A stretch of 64,000 nt of DNA. Origin: Oryza sativa Japonica Group (lineage: Eukaryota > Streptophyta > Magnoliopsida > Poales > Poaceae). Within the stretch, counting starts at the first letter, position 1. The number at the start of each line of letters is the position of its first letter. A model generated the notes under the pieces. That model made no database searches, was not told where the DNA came from, and was given only the letters and a program-made list of their open reading frames with translations. The DNA lies in the NCBI RefSeq assembly GCF_034140825.1, contig NC_089040.1, forward strand, positions 12,604,001 through 12,668,000. Reading direction: 5' to 3'. The position numbers and the translations under genes were made by a program. Below are positions 9,932 through 26,655 of the stretch, in pieces.

Positions 9932-10440
9932 TCTCTCTGGGGTTATATGCTTCATCGGTTTTTGAAATATCATGTCTGCATCATGCCAAAATTATGCATA
10001 TATGTTATTTTTGTCGATCGGATATCACATCTTTGTCAAGCCGGAATGAGAGCTTCATAGCTGGAATGACAAATCATATACAGGGAAACATATGCATCGT
10101 TTCCATCTCTTAGCATGGCAGGAAGGATACATTTACTCTCTTAATTCGATTCGTTGCATTTTGTCACCTGTATTAGTTGCCTTTCGATGCATTTTAATTC
10201 TATATTCAGAGGCGGATCATACGCCAGGAGAAACACATCCGCATTTCTATTTTATATAATTCGATTCATTGCATCCCATTTAATCCCGTCAATCAATCAT
10301 AATAAATCTCGGTACCGCCATTAGCGATTCAAAATCACAATTTTCTGCATATAAATACGACGATTTCCACCCCCGTCATCCTCCACACCAACACACACAC
10401 ATACACAAAGTTCAGCATTCATCAACAACAAAAAAGAACC
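9932..10440 (+). promoter_or_regulatory. Promoter of the proteinase-inhibitor gene, TATA at 10350
   Basis: TATAAATA at 10350-10357 lies about 85 bp before the ATG, with a CA-rich leader (10383-10440) that fits a start of transcription near 10380. This strong TATA and short leader are typical of inducible small plant genes. Nothing else is evident between 9932 and 10350. Confidence 0.65.
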
Positions 10441-10812
10441 ATGTCATGGGCCTGTCGCTCCCTGCCTAACTGCCGTAAGTTCTTTATCCGAAATTACGTT
10501 ATCGTAAATTGTGTGATCATTCACCGATCAGATTTGATAATGAAACAATGCTTTCGAATTATTTCATGTGTGAATCGCATTGCAGCGAATGGCAAGTCGT
10601 CGTGGTCGGAGCTGGTGGGGAAGAAGGGCAGCGAGGCGATGGCGGTGATCTTGAGGGAGAGGCCTGACATCACCAGGGCCATCCTTGTGCCGCAGGACGC
10701 CGTCATCACCGACGACTACTGCTGCAACCGCGTTCGGATCCTCGTCGACTGCGGCGACGGCGGCGGCGACTGCGGCGACGCCAGCGTCACTGCCGTCCCG
10801 ATGATCGGGTGA
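10441..10812 (+). CDS. Potato inhibitor I family serine proteinase inhibitor, two exons
   Basis: Exon 1 is 10441-10474 and exon 2 is 10586-10812. The join (CTGCC|GTAAGT and TTGCAG|CGAATG) gives an 86-residue protein, the usual family size. Family marks are SSWSELVGKKGSEA (residues 16-29), VILRERP (32-38), the reactive loop AVITDDY (50-56) and NRVRILVD (59-66) ending in PMIG. Aligned with barley CI-2, the P1 residue is Asp54 and P1' is Asp55. The loop-supporting arginines Arg60 and Arg62 are present. There is no clear signal peptide. Unusually there are six cysteines (5, 11, 57, 58, 67, 74) and a Gly/Asp insert (GDGGGD) near the C-terminus. The family inhibits subtilisin- and chymotrypsin-like proteases in defence; what an acidic P1 would inhibit is uncertain. 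Confidence 0.88.
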   Translation: MSWACRSLPNCRKFFIRNYVIVNCVIIHRSDLIMKQCFRIISCVNRIAANGKSSWSELVGKKGSEAMAVILRERPDITRAILVPQDAVITDDYCCNRVRILVDCGDGGGDCGDASVTAVPMIG

Positions 10813-11130
10813 TTCACATCGGATGCAGTGCAGTTTAGGGGGGAATTCAATCACCTGCAGTTCTAGAGGAGGAAAAACTATGCTGCGTTTATGGTTTAAA
10901 GAAGTTTTTTGAATAAAGAATTCCCCTGTTTCCTATGCTCTGCGAGCCGTTTACTTGCCATGTCTTTTTCTTTTTTTATAATGATCTGAATCTTTTGCTG
11001 GTTATCGAGTCATTCGATCTTGAACGGTTTGGATTTTTTTGAAGATCTGTGCAGCAGCGGCCACTAAGCCACAAAATGAGCAGCAGCATCAGCCGATTAC
11101 TGTGATTTAATTTCTCACGGTTCCACTTAA
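10813..11130 (+). other. 3' UTR of the inhibitor gene and spacer
   Basis: Likely 3' UTR; a possible polyadenylation signal AATAAA occurs at about 10912-10917. The rest, up to the MITE at 11131, shows nothing. Confidence 0.5.
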
Positions 11131-11688
11131 GGGCACCTCCAACGCGCAGTTGAAAGGAGACGCTTATAAAAAAACTGACTTTTTTTTGCCACGTAAGATC
11201 AATGAGACCCTTAGCGCAGGAAGCCGCTGCTTCGTGCGGCGCCGATGCTTGGGATGTACTTGCACGGATGCTATTGATGGAACGCGAGTGGATTCTAATC
11301 CCTCGAGGATATCCCCTCGTATACCTTTTTCTTCCAAATTCGATGCAAACATTTGTGAAAATTTCTAAAAAAAAATTGACAATGTAGAGTATAATGATAC
11401 CTACTAGTCTACCAAAATTTAAGTTCAAATTTGATCTACACATTGAGAAACAAAAAAAAAAGACAAATTTAGATATAGACAGTACGCTAGTATTTATACG
11501 TTGAATTTGTCTTTTTTATATCTCGACGTGTGAGTTGAGTTTGGACTTAAGATTTTGTGGAGTTGTATATATGTGTTGTATGAATGTTGTCAAATTTTTT
11601 CAGAATTGGACCATCAGGCTCTAAGTGCAGTGCTTAGTTTAACCATGTTTTTAAGCACCTCCCTAAGCCCTTAGCGTTGGAGGCGCCC
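11131..11688. mobile_element. Tourist-like MITE, 558 bp, TAA target duplication
   Basis: The ends are GGGCACCTCCAACGC and, reversed, GGGCGCCTCCAACGC, flanked by TAA at 11128-11130 and 11689-11691. A second set of inverted pieces lies inside (GACAATG-rich and AAATTT tracts near 11360-11600). The TAA duplication and TIR put it with the PIF/Harbinger MITEs. Small open frames inside are not genes. Confidence 0.75.
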
Positions 11689-11691
11689 TAA

Positions 11692-12364
11692 CAATGACGT
11701 TTTCAATCGTCGTGCACAATATTTTGCAAATGTTGCTGAGTTCATTTAATTTTCAGCAGCATATCGTATTTCCGGACTAAACAGTCTAAAATCACAGGAA
11801 CACCGAATTCTTTATGTAAGATTGTAAAATATGTGTTCGAACATGACAAAGGAAAAACGTAAAATATAAAATAAAGAGGTTGAGGTCGATGTAAATTTTC
11901 CTTTGTTTCTATATAGAAACCACGTTAAAGGAAATTTAATCAAATCCTGTTGAAACAAACGGTGTTACAATCACCGGATCCTCATTTTTCTTTTGATTTT
12001 CCTCCTAGCCCTAAAAAGAACGCATGTTTTACGCCAGGGGGAAAATAAATTCGCCTCCATTTTTCCTTTGATTTTCCTCCTAGCCTTAAAAAGAATAAAT
12101 TCGCCGGAAAGAACGCGTGTTTAACCACAGTGACCTTCTGAATTGAATTGAAGGGGCCTGGTTGGCATTCGAGAAAATCTCCTAATTTACAAGGAATTGG
12201 AACTAACTTATGTGAAATTGAACACCAAACTTTGTTTTATTCTTCCATTTCCAAGTTACAAGCAAGTTCATCCATCGCAATAACCATCATTTTCTCATCA
12301 CTTGGATTCACTCGAGATCAGAGAGATATTAGCAGAGATCATACAAGAAGCTGTGCCTTTGGTT
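11692..12364. other. Intergenic plus 3' UTR of the thioredoxin-like gene
   Basis: AT-rich spacer. A short near-duplicate, CATTTTTCTTTTGATTTTCC and a close copy, occurs at about 11980 and 12057, suggesting a small local duplication. The 100-200 bp next to 12365 should be the 3' UTR of the minus-strand gene. Confidence 0.45.
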
Positions 12365-12884
12365 TCAATTGGCGGCGTTGACTACGGCGTCGACCTTGTC
12401 GGCGAGGTGGGCCTCGTCGTCCCCGAGGCGCGCCGCCGCGGCGCCATTCTCCCACCTGATGAGCGTGGGGACGCCGGTGAGCCTGAACCGCGGGTCAGCC
12501 CTCCACGGGTGCGCCGGGTCCCTCCACGTCGGCTTGTCGCCGACGTACGCGCGCAGCAGCACCACGTCCTTCTCCTTCCCCTTCGCCGCCGCCTCCACCC
12601 TGTCGTAGATCACCGGCTCCGCCACGTTGCAGTCTGCACGCGATCGAACCCGCCCGCCGCAGCCGCCATCAGAAGAAGCACCGGCGGAATCCCAGAAGAG
12701 AAGTACCACCGGGGGGGGGTTTGAGTTGCTTACCGGGGCACCAGGTTTGGTTGGAGGAGGCGTCGCGGTCGGCGAGGAAGAGGAGCAGCTTCACCTTGCC
12801 CTCGGCGTCGTCCCCGGCGGCGAAGAGCTTGTCGAAGTGGGCGTCGAAGTCGGCGACGGTCGCGTCCACCTTCTCCACCGTCAT
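12365..12884 (-). CDS. Clot-type thioredoxin-like protein (TXNDC17 family), two exons
   Basis: Exon 1 is 12884-12734 and exon 2 is 12633-12365; the join gives 139 residues, the usual length. The redox motif WCPDC (residues 48-52) is split by the intron after the first base of the Asp codon. Other family marks are KLLLFLADRD before the motif and VGDKPTWRDPAHPWR plus LTGVPTLIRW after it. The latter carries the cis-Pro of the thioredoxin fold. Such proteins reduce selected disulphides in the cytosol and are homologues of human TRP14 and maize/Arabidopsis Clot. No transit peptide is evident. Confidence 0.9.
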
Positions 12885-14655
12885 GTCCGCCCTTCGTCTC
12901 CTCGCTTTCCTCGGCGGTGGCGGTGGCGGTGGCGGTGGCGGCGGCGGGAGGGGGAGCAGATTAATTGGAGATTGGGGAGAGAAGGCGACCTCGCCGCGAC
13001 GCGTTTTATCTGCCCCCGTTATTACGGGAGAGCGTGCGTGACGTCACGATGCCTTGCTCGATTTTTTTTATTCCCCTTCTCTCCTTTCCCACACTGTTGC
13101 TCGGTGCGCGTGCCGCGCGAGCCGGGGAATCCACATCTTTCATAATTGGGCCTTGAATCCGTTATTCGGCCCATGCTCCATGCAAGGGCCCAGTGTGGAT
13201 TTAAGGAAAAATAAGTCCATTTTGACTCTCTCAAGTATAGGTCTGATTCGTGTCCTCAACCATAATACTATATTTTTTCGACCCTGTAAATATTAAAACC
13301 AGCGCAAAATGACTCCCTCAGTAGTTTCATTGACGTGGCACGTTGATTTAGTCCATCTATACTGATATGGCATATACATGACAGTAATATCAGAGAAAAA
13401 CTAAAAAGAATATCGATTAGACCTACATGTCAGCTAGTATTCTTTCACAAGCCATATCCTTGTCCTCCAACAAGAGCTCAACGCCTATCGTCGTCATGCT
13501 TTTTCGGAACCACGGGGAGAAAGGAGGAGGAGGGGGGAGGGGTGAAGGGGGCGGCGACGGTGGCATGGATATCAAGAATAGAAGCAGACCAACGTTAAGT
13601 TCAGCCTCACCAACTCCTTTCTCTCTATCTGGATGTTTCTAGGAAAGCTGTGGCTTGGGTGAGGAGGTCGGGAGCAAGCTAGACCTGAATGACGATGAGC
13701 CGGAGACCATCGTTGACACCCTGGGGACCGTCCCGGCCGCCGATGAGCAGCATATCTTGACCTTCATCCTGCGAGCCTTTGCGACTCGTGAGGCTCCTAG
13801 GGGCAATAGGGAAGTGGATTGGAGCTGTGTGAAAGGGGTCAGAGAGGATGCGGGGGTAGGAGTTGGCATCGTCGGTTTCGCTACCAGTATCATGGTATGC
13901 TGCTAATCTGCTATCTCTCCTGTGAGTGCTCTCTCTCGTTGTGGATTGAGCTTATTGTATCGATCATTTTTTCTCATGTTTTATAGTTGTTTATCTCTCT
14001 TCAGATTTAATTTAGGGTTGTACGCACGGTGACAACATATGGTTACGTAAGAAATATCTACCTCTGTATTTTCTTCTAATGTAGAACACTAGTAATTCGT
14101 TTGATAATTTGACTAGATTGTGTATTGTGTTGTTCTTGGGCTAAATCTGGTTAGATTGTATTTGATGTGTTGTCATTCACAGTGACAACACCTGGTCAGG
14201 CTCTCGCCGCGGGAGTTGCTATGGGAGTATGCGATGCGAGCAACAACAAGTGGTGGCGGCAACAAGCGAGCAACATTCCACATCTTTGCTGTTCCTTTAG
14301 AGGTTCAACGAACACCACTAGTGTCTCCCTTCCTTTAGCCTCCGCAATACCGCTTACATTCTAGAAGAACTAACGAGAGAGTTATTTTACACCAGTTTTA
14401 ATTCATTCCATTTACGGCTAATCATGATCACAGTGTTGGCCTGCTGGGCCTAATATCTGTCATTAGTCGTCGATTTGGGTTAATCGCGGCCCACGAACTC
14501 CACGTGAGACGCGTGTGTGCTCTAGTCTAGTCTGGCCCGATAACTCCACTCCACGCACACGCCTCTACGGTTTCGTCTCCCCGATCGCCTCCGGCCTCCG
14601 CCGCTCGCCGCTCGTTTCCGCCGCCGCGCGATCCGGCGGCCGGAAGGCGTCAGCC
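12885..14655. other. Divergent intergenic region between Clot-like and CDK5RAP3 genes
   Basis: The first part (12885-13060) should be the Clot promoter and leader, including a GGTGGC repeat at 12913-12945. The last part (14480-14655) is the GC-rich leader of CDK5RAP3. A frame at 13655-13906 on the plus strand (83 residues, MGEEVGSKLDLNDDEPETIV) is GC-rich and gene-like in codon use. I recognise no domain; it may be a captured fragment in an old transposon, since nearby AT-rich DNA looks like transposon sequence. Confidence 0.45.
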
Positions 14656-17598
14656 ATGCACGACCAGGCGGAGATCTGCAGCCTCCCCATCGACATCGCC
14701 TTCGGCCGCCTGCAGGAGTGGCTGGTGGACCGCAAGCGGGTGCCGCAGGACTGGAGGAAGCGCCTCGCCGGCATCCGCGCCCGCCTCGCCGCCGCCTTCG
14801 CCTCCCTCCCTCGCGACCTCGACCCCTCCCTCCTCGCCCTCGAGCCGGACGGTAAAACCCCCGCATCCCCGCTTCCTAAACCCCCACCCTTCCTCCTCCG
14901 CGCTCTGCTCCTCTCGCAGTGTAGATTTGGGCGAATTGGGGGCTATAGAGCCCTTCCCCTGTAGATTCCTTTATCTGCTGCTGCTGGTGCGATTTGGTTG
15001 TTCCTGTGTGGAATGTAATTGTGTGTATCACTTTCTTGGAGTAGAAATTGGGTATCTTGAAGCAAAGAAAATATACGGCATCCTCTTGGAATCCAACCCG
15101 GAGAGTAGGAACATATTTGGCCGCCTGACTGGCTCAGCGGTAAGCAACAAGAACTGCTATTCTTCTGAGAGTTAGATTAGATGTAGGTTGTAGCACACTA
15201 GTGTGTATGTGTATGGAACTGAATACACATCTATGCAAATGTTGTATCCAGGGTGAATGGGAGGCCATTGTTAAAGCTTATGAGAAGGACCATGTTTTTC
15301 TCGGGGAGGCAGCTCAGATCATGGTCCAGAATGTGAACTATGACATGTATGTACGGTGCCCATTCCTCATTCATGGGTTTGACTACTCGCTCACTGTATT
15401 TGTGCTTGAACTAGCTTTGCAATGGCTAACTTTACTTGCTGTTCTGACTGGATGTAGTCCTTATCAGAGGAAGCAGATGCAAAAGACTCAACAACAGCTC
15501 GCAGAGCTGGATAGAAGGGAGGCTGACATTAAGCGACTTGCAGCTCTGTCCGCAACCAGATATGCAGAGGCTTGCCAGGAGCTTGGTCTGCAGGTTATAG
15601 CTTCTCCATTTCACTATCTATATGTAGCACCGTGCGAGTTGTGTGTTCCTGACTAGTATGCTGTATGAGGTGTTATACTGATGTGCGCATGCCGCTTTTG
15701 CTTTTTCTTGGCCGTAGGGAATTAATGTGCGGCAAGAACTGATAGAGTCTGCAAAAACACTTCCTTCAACGTTTACAAAAATCTTGGAGGTTCTGAACAG
15801 TGATCCTGTCTCAATAGCTACCGAGTACTATACAACTTTCGTAAGGGAATGCCATACTGAGGATAAGGTATAATCAGGACATATCAGATATTGAATATAT
15901 AAATATACAAAATGAACTTCTTGTGAACTTAACGCTTTGTTCTTCTGAATCCAGGAAAACTGCAAATCTGTGCTACAGAATCTGAAACAGTTGCAGGCTA
16001 ATCCTCCCTCCCTTCATATCTCAGTATGCAATGAGGTTGAATCTTCTCTTGGAGAGACATCAAAAGCTCTGGAGTCTAATGTGACTGGGGCAGAAAACAT
16101 TGACTCAAATATATCTGCAGATGACATTGATTGGGACATCTCTTTGGATGATAATGGAATTGATTGGGACATTGGTGCTGTTGAACAACCTGTAGAAGAA
16201 TCTGGCAATGGTTTTGGATCGTATGAAATTATTGATGCCAATGTAGAGTTGGCAGGTTCTGAAAATTATAATTTTGGTATTTCAGATGATCCATCTGTGA
16301 ACAAGTCTAGTTCATCTGAGCCTGGTATTTGCTGGGACATCACTGATGTTAATCCTGAAGAAAATGCTAGTATACAGAATGCTCCTGAATCAGGACAGTC
16401 TCAAAGTTTAGCTGAAGAAAGAAGCCAGTTACTAGAGAAGGAATATAGAAATAATATTCTTGATGATTTACTTGAGGTATGCTTTTGTGCAGTTTTTAAT
16501 TGTTGCATTATCCTGTGAGTTCCAACTATAACTACACTTGAGTGTCATGTTGCACAATTGTACCTATTATTACTAACTAATATGAACATCCTTATGTTTT
16601 TATGCCAAAGTCTCTCTTTTACTAATATGAACACTTGAGTGGCATGTTGCATTAGGCTGCTTGGCCAGCCTATCCTCTTTCACTTAATAATACTACATTT
16701 CCATTAATTTCTGACACTTCAACAGGTAAGAGCATTTTTGACCCAACGCTTAGGGGAGATGAGGAATGCTGATACATCATCTCTACAGCATCAAGTGCAA
16801 GCTGTCTCACCTTTTGTTCTGCAGCAGTATGCTCCTGAAAATTTAGAGAATATGCTTGCAGAGGTCTCATCAGCTATATCTTTGCTCAGTAACCAGAAAA
16901 CTCTTGACCTTATAATGATTCTCAACTCAAAAAGGTATAAGAGTTATTCCACAACATTTACTCGAAGACTTAAATAGTACATAATTTTGTATGCCATCAA
17001 TATATGCATTTTTTTTAACATTTCTTTAACTGGATATTTCTTTTGTCTTTCAAAGGTTTTTAGACAGATTAGTATCAACATTAGAAGACAAGAAGCATCA
17101 TGAGGTGAAACTACGAGAAGGCTTAGGTGATTTGTCAGTTAAGCGAATGGAGCTGCAAAATGCACTTTCGTCATCCTGGCCTAAGCAAGTAAGTTATTAT
17201 TTCTCCATCAGTGTCTGGTTACATGTATATGCTTATCCTAAACAGATTCTGGACTATAAATGATATCAGTAATTGGGTGAAAATACCACTTTTTTTGAAC
17301 AATGGCATTCCCTTTCGTGCTCTCAACATACCGAGATACTAGTTCTTTTTTTTTTCCTTTACTGTCCATCATGTGTGATAAGGCAAAACACCAATATTCT
17401 TCAGAAGCTTTCTATAGCCAAAAAGATTTGGTAGTGATTAGCTTTGTAATGTGACAGGAGGCAGCAATTACAAAAACCAGGGAACTCAAGAAGCTCTGCG
17501 AGACAACGCTATCAACTGTATTTGATGGCAGGCCGGTGCATATAATTGGAGAGATCAATACTTTACTAAGTTCGAGTGTTAGTCAATTAGCTGGATGA
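14656..17598 (+). CDS. CDK5RAP3: CDK5RAP3/C53 homologue, UFMylation and ER-phagy factor, nine exons
   Basis: Exons: 14656-14851, 15045-15139, 15252-15346, 15458-15593, 15718-15867, 15955-16476, 16726-16934, 17056-17188, 17458-17598. All joins are GT-AG and in frame, giving 558 residues. The N-terminus ([20 protein letters not shown]) and the coiled-coil region around [20 protein letters not shown] match the family. The middle is a disordered acidic loop with three short repeats: IDWD (282-285), IDWD (293-296) and ICWD (349-352). Work on Arabidopsis and human C53 shows that IDWG-type shuffled motifs here bind both ATG8 and UFM1. C53 forms a complex with UFL1 and DDRGK1 on the ER and triggers ER-phagy when ribosomes stall. 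The start is the first ATG in good context after a GC-rich leader. The frame looks intact. Confidence 0.93.
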
Positions 17599-17952
17599 CT
17601 GTACTAGCCGGATGACTGTACCTGAAATAAGATGAGATTGAAAGCTGGTTGATTACATCAAGGTTCATACTTTAACAACTTGTCTGGTTGTACTTGGGTT
17701 ATTTTTGCTGCCTGAATCAAATGTTCTTTTGTGTATGATTGCTGCCCCGGAGTGGGTGATAAAGACTGAAGATGGCGAAGTTAAATATGTTGTGGAGAAA
17801 AATTCCATTGCTAACAAGCAGATATCAATGGTTTGAATATCAAATAATCGATATCTTAATATCAATGATTTGAATAGTTTATGTTTGTTGCTGTGCTATG
17901 TAGCGAGTTTGTGTAGAATATACCCCCCTATGGGGTTAATTAGATACATGCT

Positions 17953-18094
17953 ACTATAAATTTCACGGTACAATAGCAAGTGGTTATCTGATACTTCAAA
18001 CTAGTATTGTACATCTTAAAATTACTATAAATTTCACGGTACAATAGCAAGTGGTTATCTGATACTTCAAACTAGTATTGTACATCTTAAAATT
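17953..18094. repeat. Tandem duplication, 2 x 71 bp
   Basis: The unit starting ACTATAAATTTCACGGTACA at 17953 is repeated at 18024 with no difference I can see. It lies in the convergent spacer between CDK5RAP3 and the beta-glucosidase gene (17599-18437). The rest of that spacer holds only their 3' UTRs and AT-rich DNA. Confidence 0.9.
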
Positions 18095-18437
18095 AGAATT
18101 CTATGAAGTTCCGCTCCAGTATTGTGTTAGAAAAAGTAGCTAGTTCTGCGATGTTACAGTCCAGTTTGCTGCATCTTACCACAAAGAGAGTTACTTTGGT
18201 ACTACTGCTGAAGCTTGGACAACACAACACGATCTATATATATATAGTGTAAATTTTGATACCTTCTGGCACCTCTACGGTGTCAAGGTACTACCACATA
18301 TTAACAGTTTAACACTACAATCTGTGATATTTTCCGGTAACTTTTTAGTACCATAAATTTACTCCAATTTATACATTACACTAGGAATATTTCTCCCTCA
18401 AAAGCTGTATAGATTCATACTGTTAACAACGCACACT

Positions 18438-23183
<4,746 letters not shown>

Positions 23184-23275
23184 GGCTGTTCTTTGTTGCA
23201 GCAGTAGATCTTTCTCCACTGACTCTTCTCCTGCTGCTGTTCTCACTAAGGTTTGTGTATTTATAGGCAGATTTG
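23184..23275 (-). promoter_or_regulatory. Leader and TATA box of the beta-glucosidase gene
   Basis: On the minus strand CTATAAATACAC lies at about 23254-23265, some 75 bp before the start codon, in the place expected for a TATA box with a short leader. Confidence 0.6.
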
Positions 23276-25603
23276 GTGCTTGGAGAAAGAAAAAAAAAAC
23301 AGAATTCATTATGTCCAGTTGCTTTACAAGTCGTGCTGCCCGTGATGCCACCGGGGAACAGCGAGATCTTGGCATTTGCTGATACAAAATCCATGTGAAG
23401 GCTTATCCTTCTGATTACAAATAAAAAAGGGCATAATTTGTCTGCTGTTTAGTGCTTCAGGTGTACTTCCAGGTGTCATATATCAGGCTTTGCTATCAGG
23501 GCAAAGTGTGGAGCTTTTCAATTTAAGTATTGGTTGTTTATGTAAAAAATTGCAATGTCATAATTGTAAATCCCCCGTAAAACTGTGTTTGGTTCTAGTG
23601 AAAAAATGTGGCTAAAGTAGGACTGGGAATTGCTTCCTACAAGAAACATACCCTTTGGGAGGTAAGTTGATTATGGATCCAACTCTTTTTTTCTTTATGA
23701 TTTTGTTTATGCAAGTAACCTTCATTCTAAGAGAAAATTGAACATTTATCATTTTCAAGAGTTCCACTCCAATGTAATTGTTATCATGCTATTTTCAAAA
23801 GTTGTAATTCTGTTTTTGCCACTCCAAGCTTCTGAGCTTTGCCATATTCTGTTAGATGAAGAGGGAATGCACACGGGGGATTTTTTTTAAAAGCACAGGG
23901 GCAAAATGGTCAATAAATGGTGAATCCATACTAACTAATACAAAAGGTTTCAAAGTGGAAAAACAGCATTACATCTTTTTGAGTGGCATTAGAATAGTTT
24001 TATTCTTTAGAGTGGAATATCTTATAGATGACAACCTAGTCTATTGTAGACAAAATATCTAGGTTCTAAAACCCACAATATGCGACTTAGTTTTTTTTAA
24101 ATAGTTTGTTTAATAATGTGAATTTTAAAAGTTAGTAATAAACTCAAAACATTATGGAACAATTCCCACTTCATTTGCACATTTGATTTAAACCTAAATA
24201 AATTTAGGTGTAGTGAAAAAAATTGGTCGCACGAAAATGGTTTTTAGTACATTTAAATTATATTTTGCAGACAAATTATGTTTTATTTTGTACCTACAAA
24301 CTAATCTATATTAGAAATACTCTATAGTGGAATTCATGATTTTTAAAGCTGTTTACTAATTTGGAAAATTCAAAAATTATTTCATCCATGGAAAACACCC
24401 TGGGATACGGTGTCACATTATCGCCACGTCACTAAACCCATTCTAACTCAAGACCGATGCTTGAGAATCTACGCTTGATGCTGAGAGCTGGGGATTACCA
24501 TCCAAAAAAAAAATTATAGGCAGAGTCCTTACTCTTGCTTCAACAGCTACAAATAACAGAATTTCTCTACCTTTTTATTACCATGTTTTTTTTTCGGTGG
24601 TATCTCTTGAAAAGTACCATACAATACTTTATTGAGGTTAGATCATAAAACACATACCAAGCCCATCGCTTGCATGCCTGTATGAAACTAAGAAAAACAA
24701 ACCACATGAATTAAGCATAGGAAAGAACTTAGGAATGCATAATTGCAAAACAAAGGAATGAAAAAACATAGGCAATATAGGCATATTTGTGTTTGAAATG
24801 GAGGAATTTGAGAAAAATATATTAATTACCATGACTTTTAATCATTTGTCTTTTCACATAACCCTAGTGCTTCACCAAACATTATCCTCGAAGAAAATGA
24901 AACCTTAATCCAAACGCTGCTACAACGGTTTTTCCTTGAAGGAAATGGAACCTTACAATTTCTTTGAAAAATACTTTGAACCAAATAGGGCCTTAACAGT
25001 TTCTATCTCCGATTGTTTCTCGCTCATGCACGTTATAAAAATCATAATAAGATTGTTTTACATCTCTTATCCGATTACATGGGATGATAGTCGATACAAT
25101 TCTCTACAATATCAAAAGCCCAATATCGAAACAACTTCTATTTAAAAGGAAAATACTAGAAAATCGGAATCATCTACTATTTGTGCTGGCAGAAAGTGCA
25201 AGATTCAACTTTCTCACCCATGAACTTATCCTTCCCATATATATACATGATAAACTAAACCTACACAAATTCCAAAAACAGGAGGACCCATCTTTGGTTC
25301 TAGATTAGGTCACCGGCACTACCACTACGGCTTGCCGGAGCAACTAGCAAGGAACCACAAAACAAAATGCTCATCCACAAACCACCAATTTCAACGGTCC
25401 GAGTGTACCTAGGCCCATCGTACATGCCAAATCCGGCAATAGGCACTGAATTTTTTGTTAAGCCTTGTTGAAACCTGAAATTGAAATGGCAAAATTGAAA
25501 GTTCAGTCTCCACTTGAAACGCTTTCTAGATGGTCGTCAGAGAAGCAATCTACACAAAAAACGAATTCTGACAAGTGCAGCCAACAATGCAGAGGGATCA
25601 CAT
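23276..25603. other. Intergenic, no gene recognised
   Basis: AT-rich spacer upstream of the beta-glucosidase promoter. The stretch near 24855-24990 contains TTCACCAAACATT and AACCAAATAGGGCC. These are typical of hAT-like MITE ends, but I could not pair them with confidence. No open frame here has recognisable protein content. Confidence 0.4.
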
Positions 25604-25606
25604 TTA

Positions 25607-25860
25607 GAGCAAGTACAGTAGCATACTATAAGTCAGCTATAAACATATTTTAAGAAGATAAAAGATGAGAGATAAAAGCAGCGAGCTACACATTTGTAGC
25701 CAGCTGTAGCACAGACTCCAATATGCATGTGTGCATGATAGGTGGGACCAGATATTAATTATATAGTACATGTTTATAGGTAACTATTGTATGAATTAGC
25801 TATTAAATTAACTATAATTGATTTTAGAGCCAATAGTTGGCTATACTATTAAACTTGCTC
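25607..25860. mobile_element. Tourist-like MITE, 254 bp, TTA target duplication
   Basis: The ends are GAGCAAGTACAGTAG and, reversed, GAGCAAGTTTAATAG, flanked by TTA at 25604-25606 and 25861-25863. The interior is AT-rich with a GTGGGACC motif common in this MITE group. Confidence 0.8.
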
Positions 25861-26464
25861 TTACATGGCTCAGTGGAGATACTATCATGGTGTCTGAATC
25901 TTTTTGTTCCATGATGATAAATACTAGGAGTGGTAGATTAGGTTTTAGTGTGGTTAGACTTACTGTTGATCCAGACAGGAGGCAACAATTTGTGTTACAA
26001 TATGGTCGATAATGGTTCAAGGCCAGTTGCCAAAAAAATGCTAGGGCAGAAATATGGTTCGACAGCATCATCACTGCAGAATCAAATACCCTGAAAATCT
26101 TCCTTTATTGTATGCTAGATTGATAATTTGACATCATTTGAAAACATCCATCATGGTGTGCAAATTGTCCACAAAAGCACTGTTTCTTCACCAATCTAAG
26201 ACAGGATACTATGCTTCACTATTTATAGTGTATCCTGAATCCAGCAAAAGGAACCCTAGATGCCCAGCAAAAAGATATTATGACATCTGAATTCCATGAA
26301 GTCTGCACTTCACCAGTGAACAGAATGAACATGTTATAGTCATTTGGCCTTTGCAATATAGATCAGCAATCAAGCTATCTTGATTAGAGCAAGACAAAGT
26401 GCAGCAATCGATCAACAGTCAACCTATCTTGATCTGGCAAGAACAAGGAGTAACAGCCAACACT

Positions 26465-26652
26465 GATGAAAGGGCATATAGCCTAATGATTGCAGTGACC
26501 TGAGTAACACCCCAAGGTTCTGAGTTCAAATCTTCACAGGAGCGAATTTTAGATTGAGTTATTTGAGGGCTAAGTTCCTAATTTAAAAAAACTGCATATA
26601 TCCAGTTGAATGTAGAGGCCAGGTAAAAATACTCTTATCTAAAAAAAAAAAG
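26465..26652 (+). mobile_element. tRNA-derived SINE-like element with A-tail
   Basis: An A-box-like TAGCCTAATGATTG is followed about 45 bp later by a B-box-like GAGTTCAAATC. The element runs about 130 bp further and ends in CTCTTATCT followed by a run of 12 A. This is the layout of plant SINEs. I could not delimit the target duplication, and the head is too diverged to name the parent tRNA. The DNA from 25864 to 26464 holds nothing else I recognise. Confidence 0.55.
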
Positions 26653-26655
26653 CTA

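Noticed and set aside
26465-26540. Possible tRNA gene, from A-box and B-box-like motifs
   Set aside because: No cloverleaf can be drawn, and the A-tail and length fit a SINE better.
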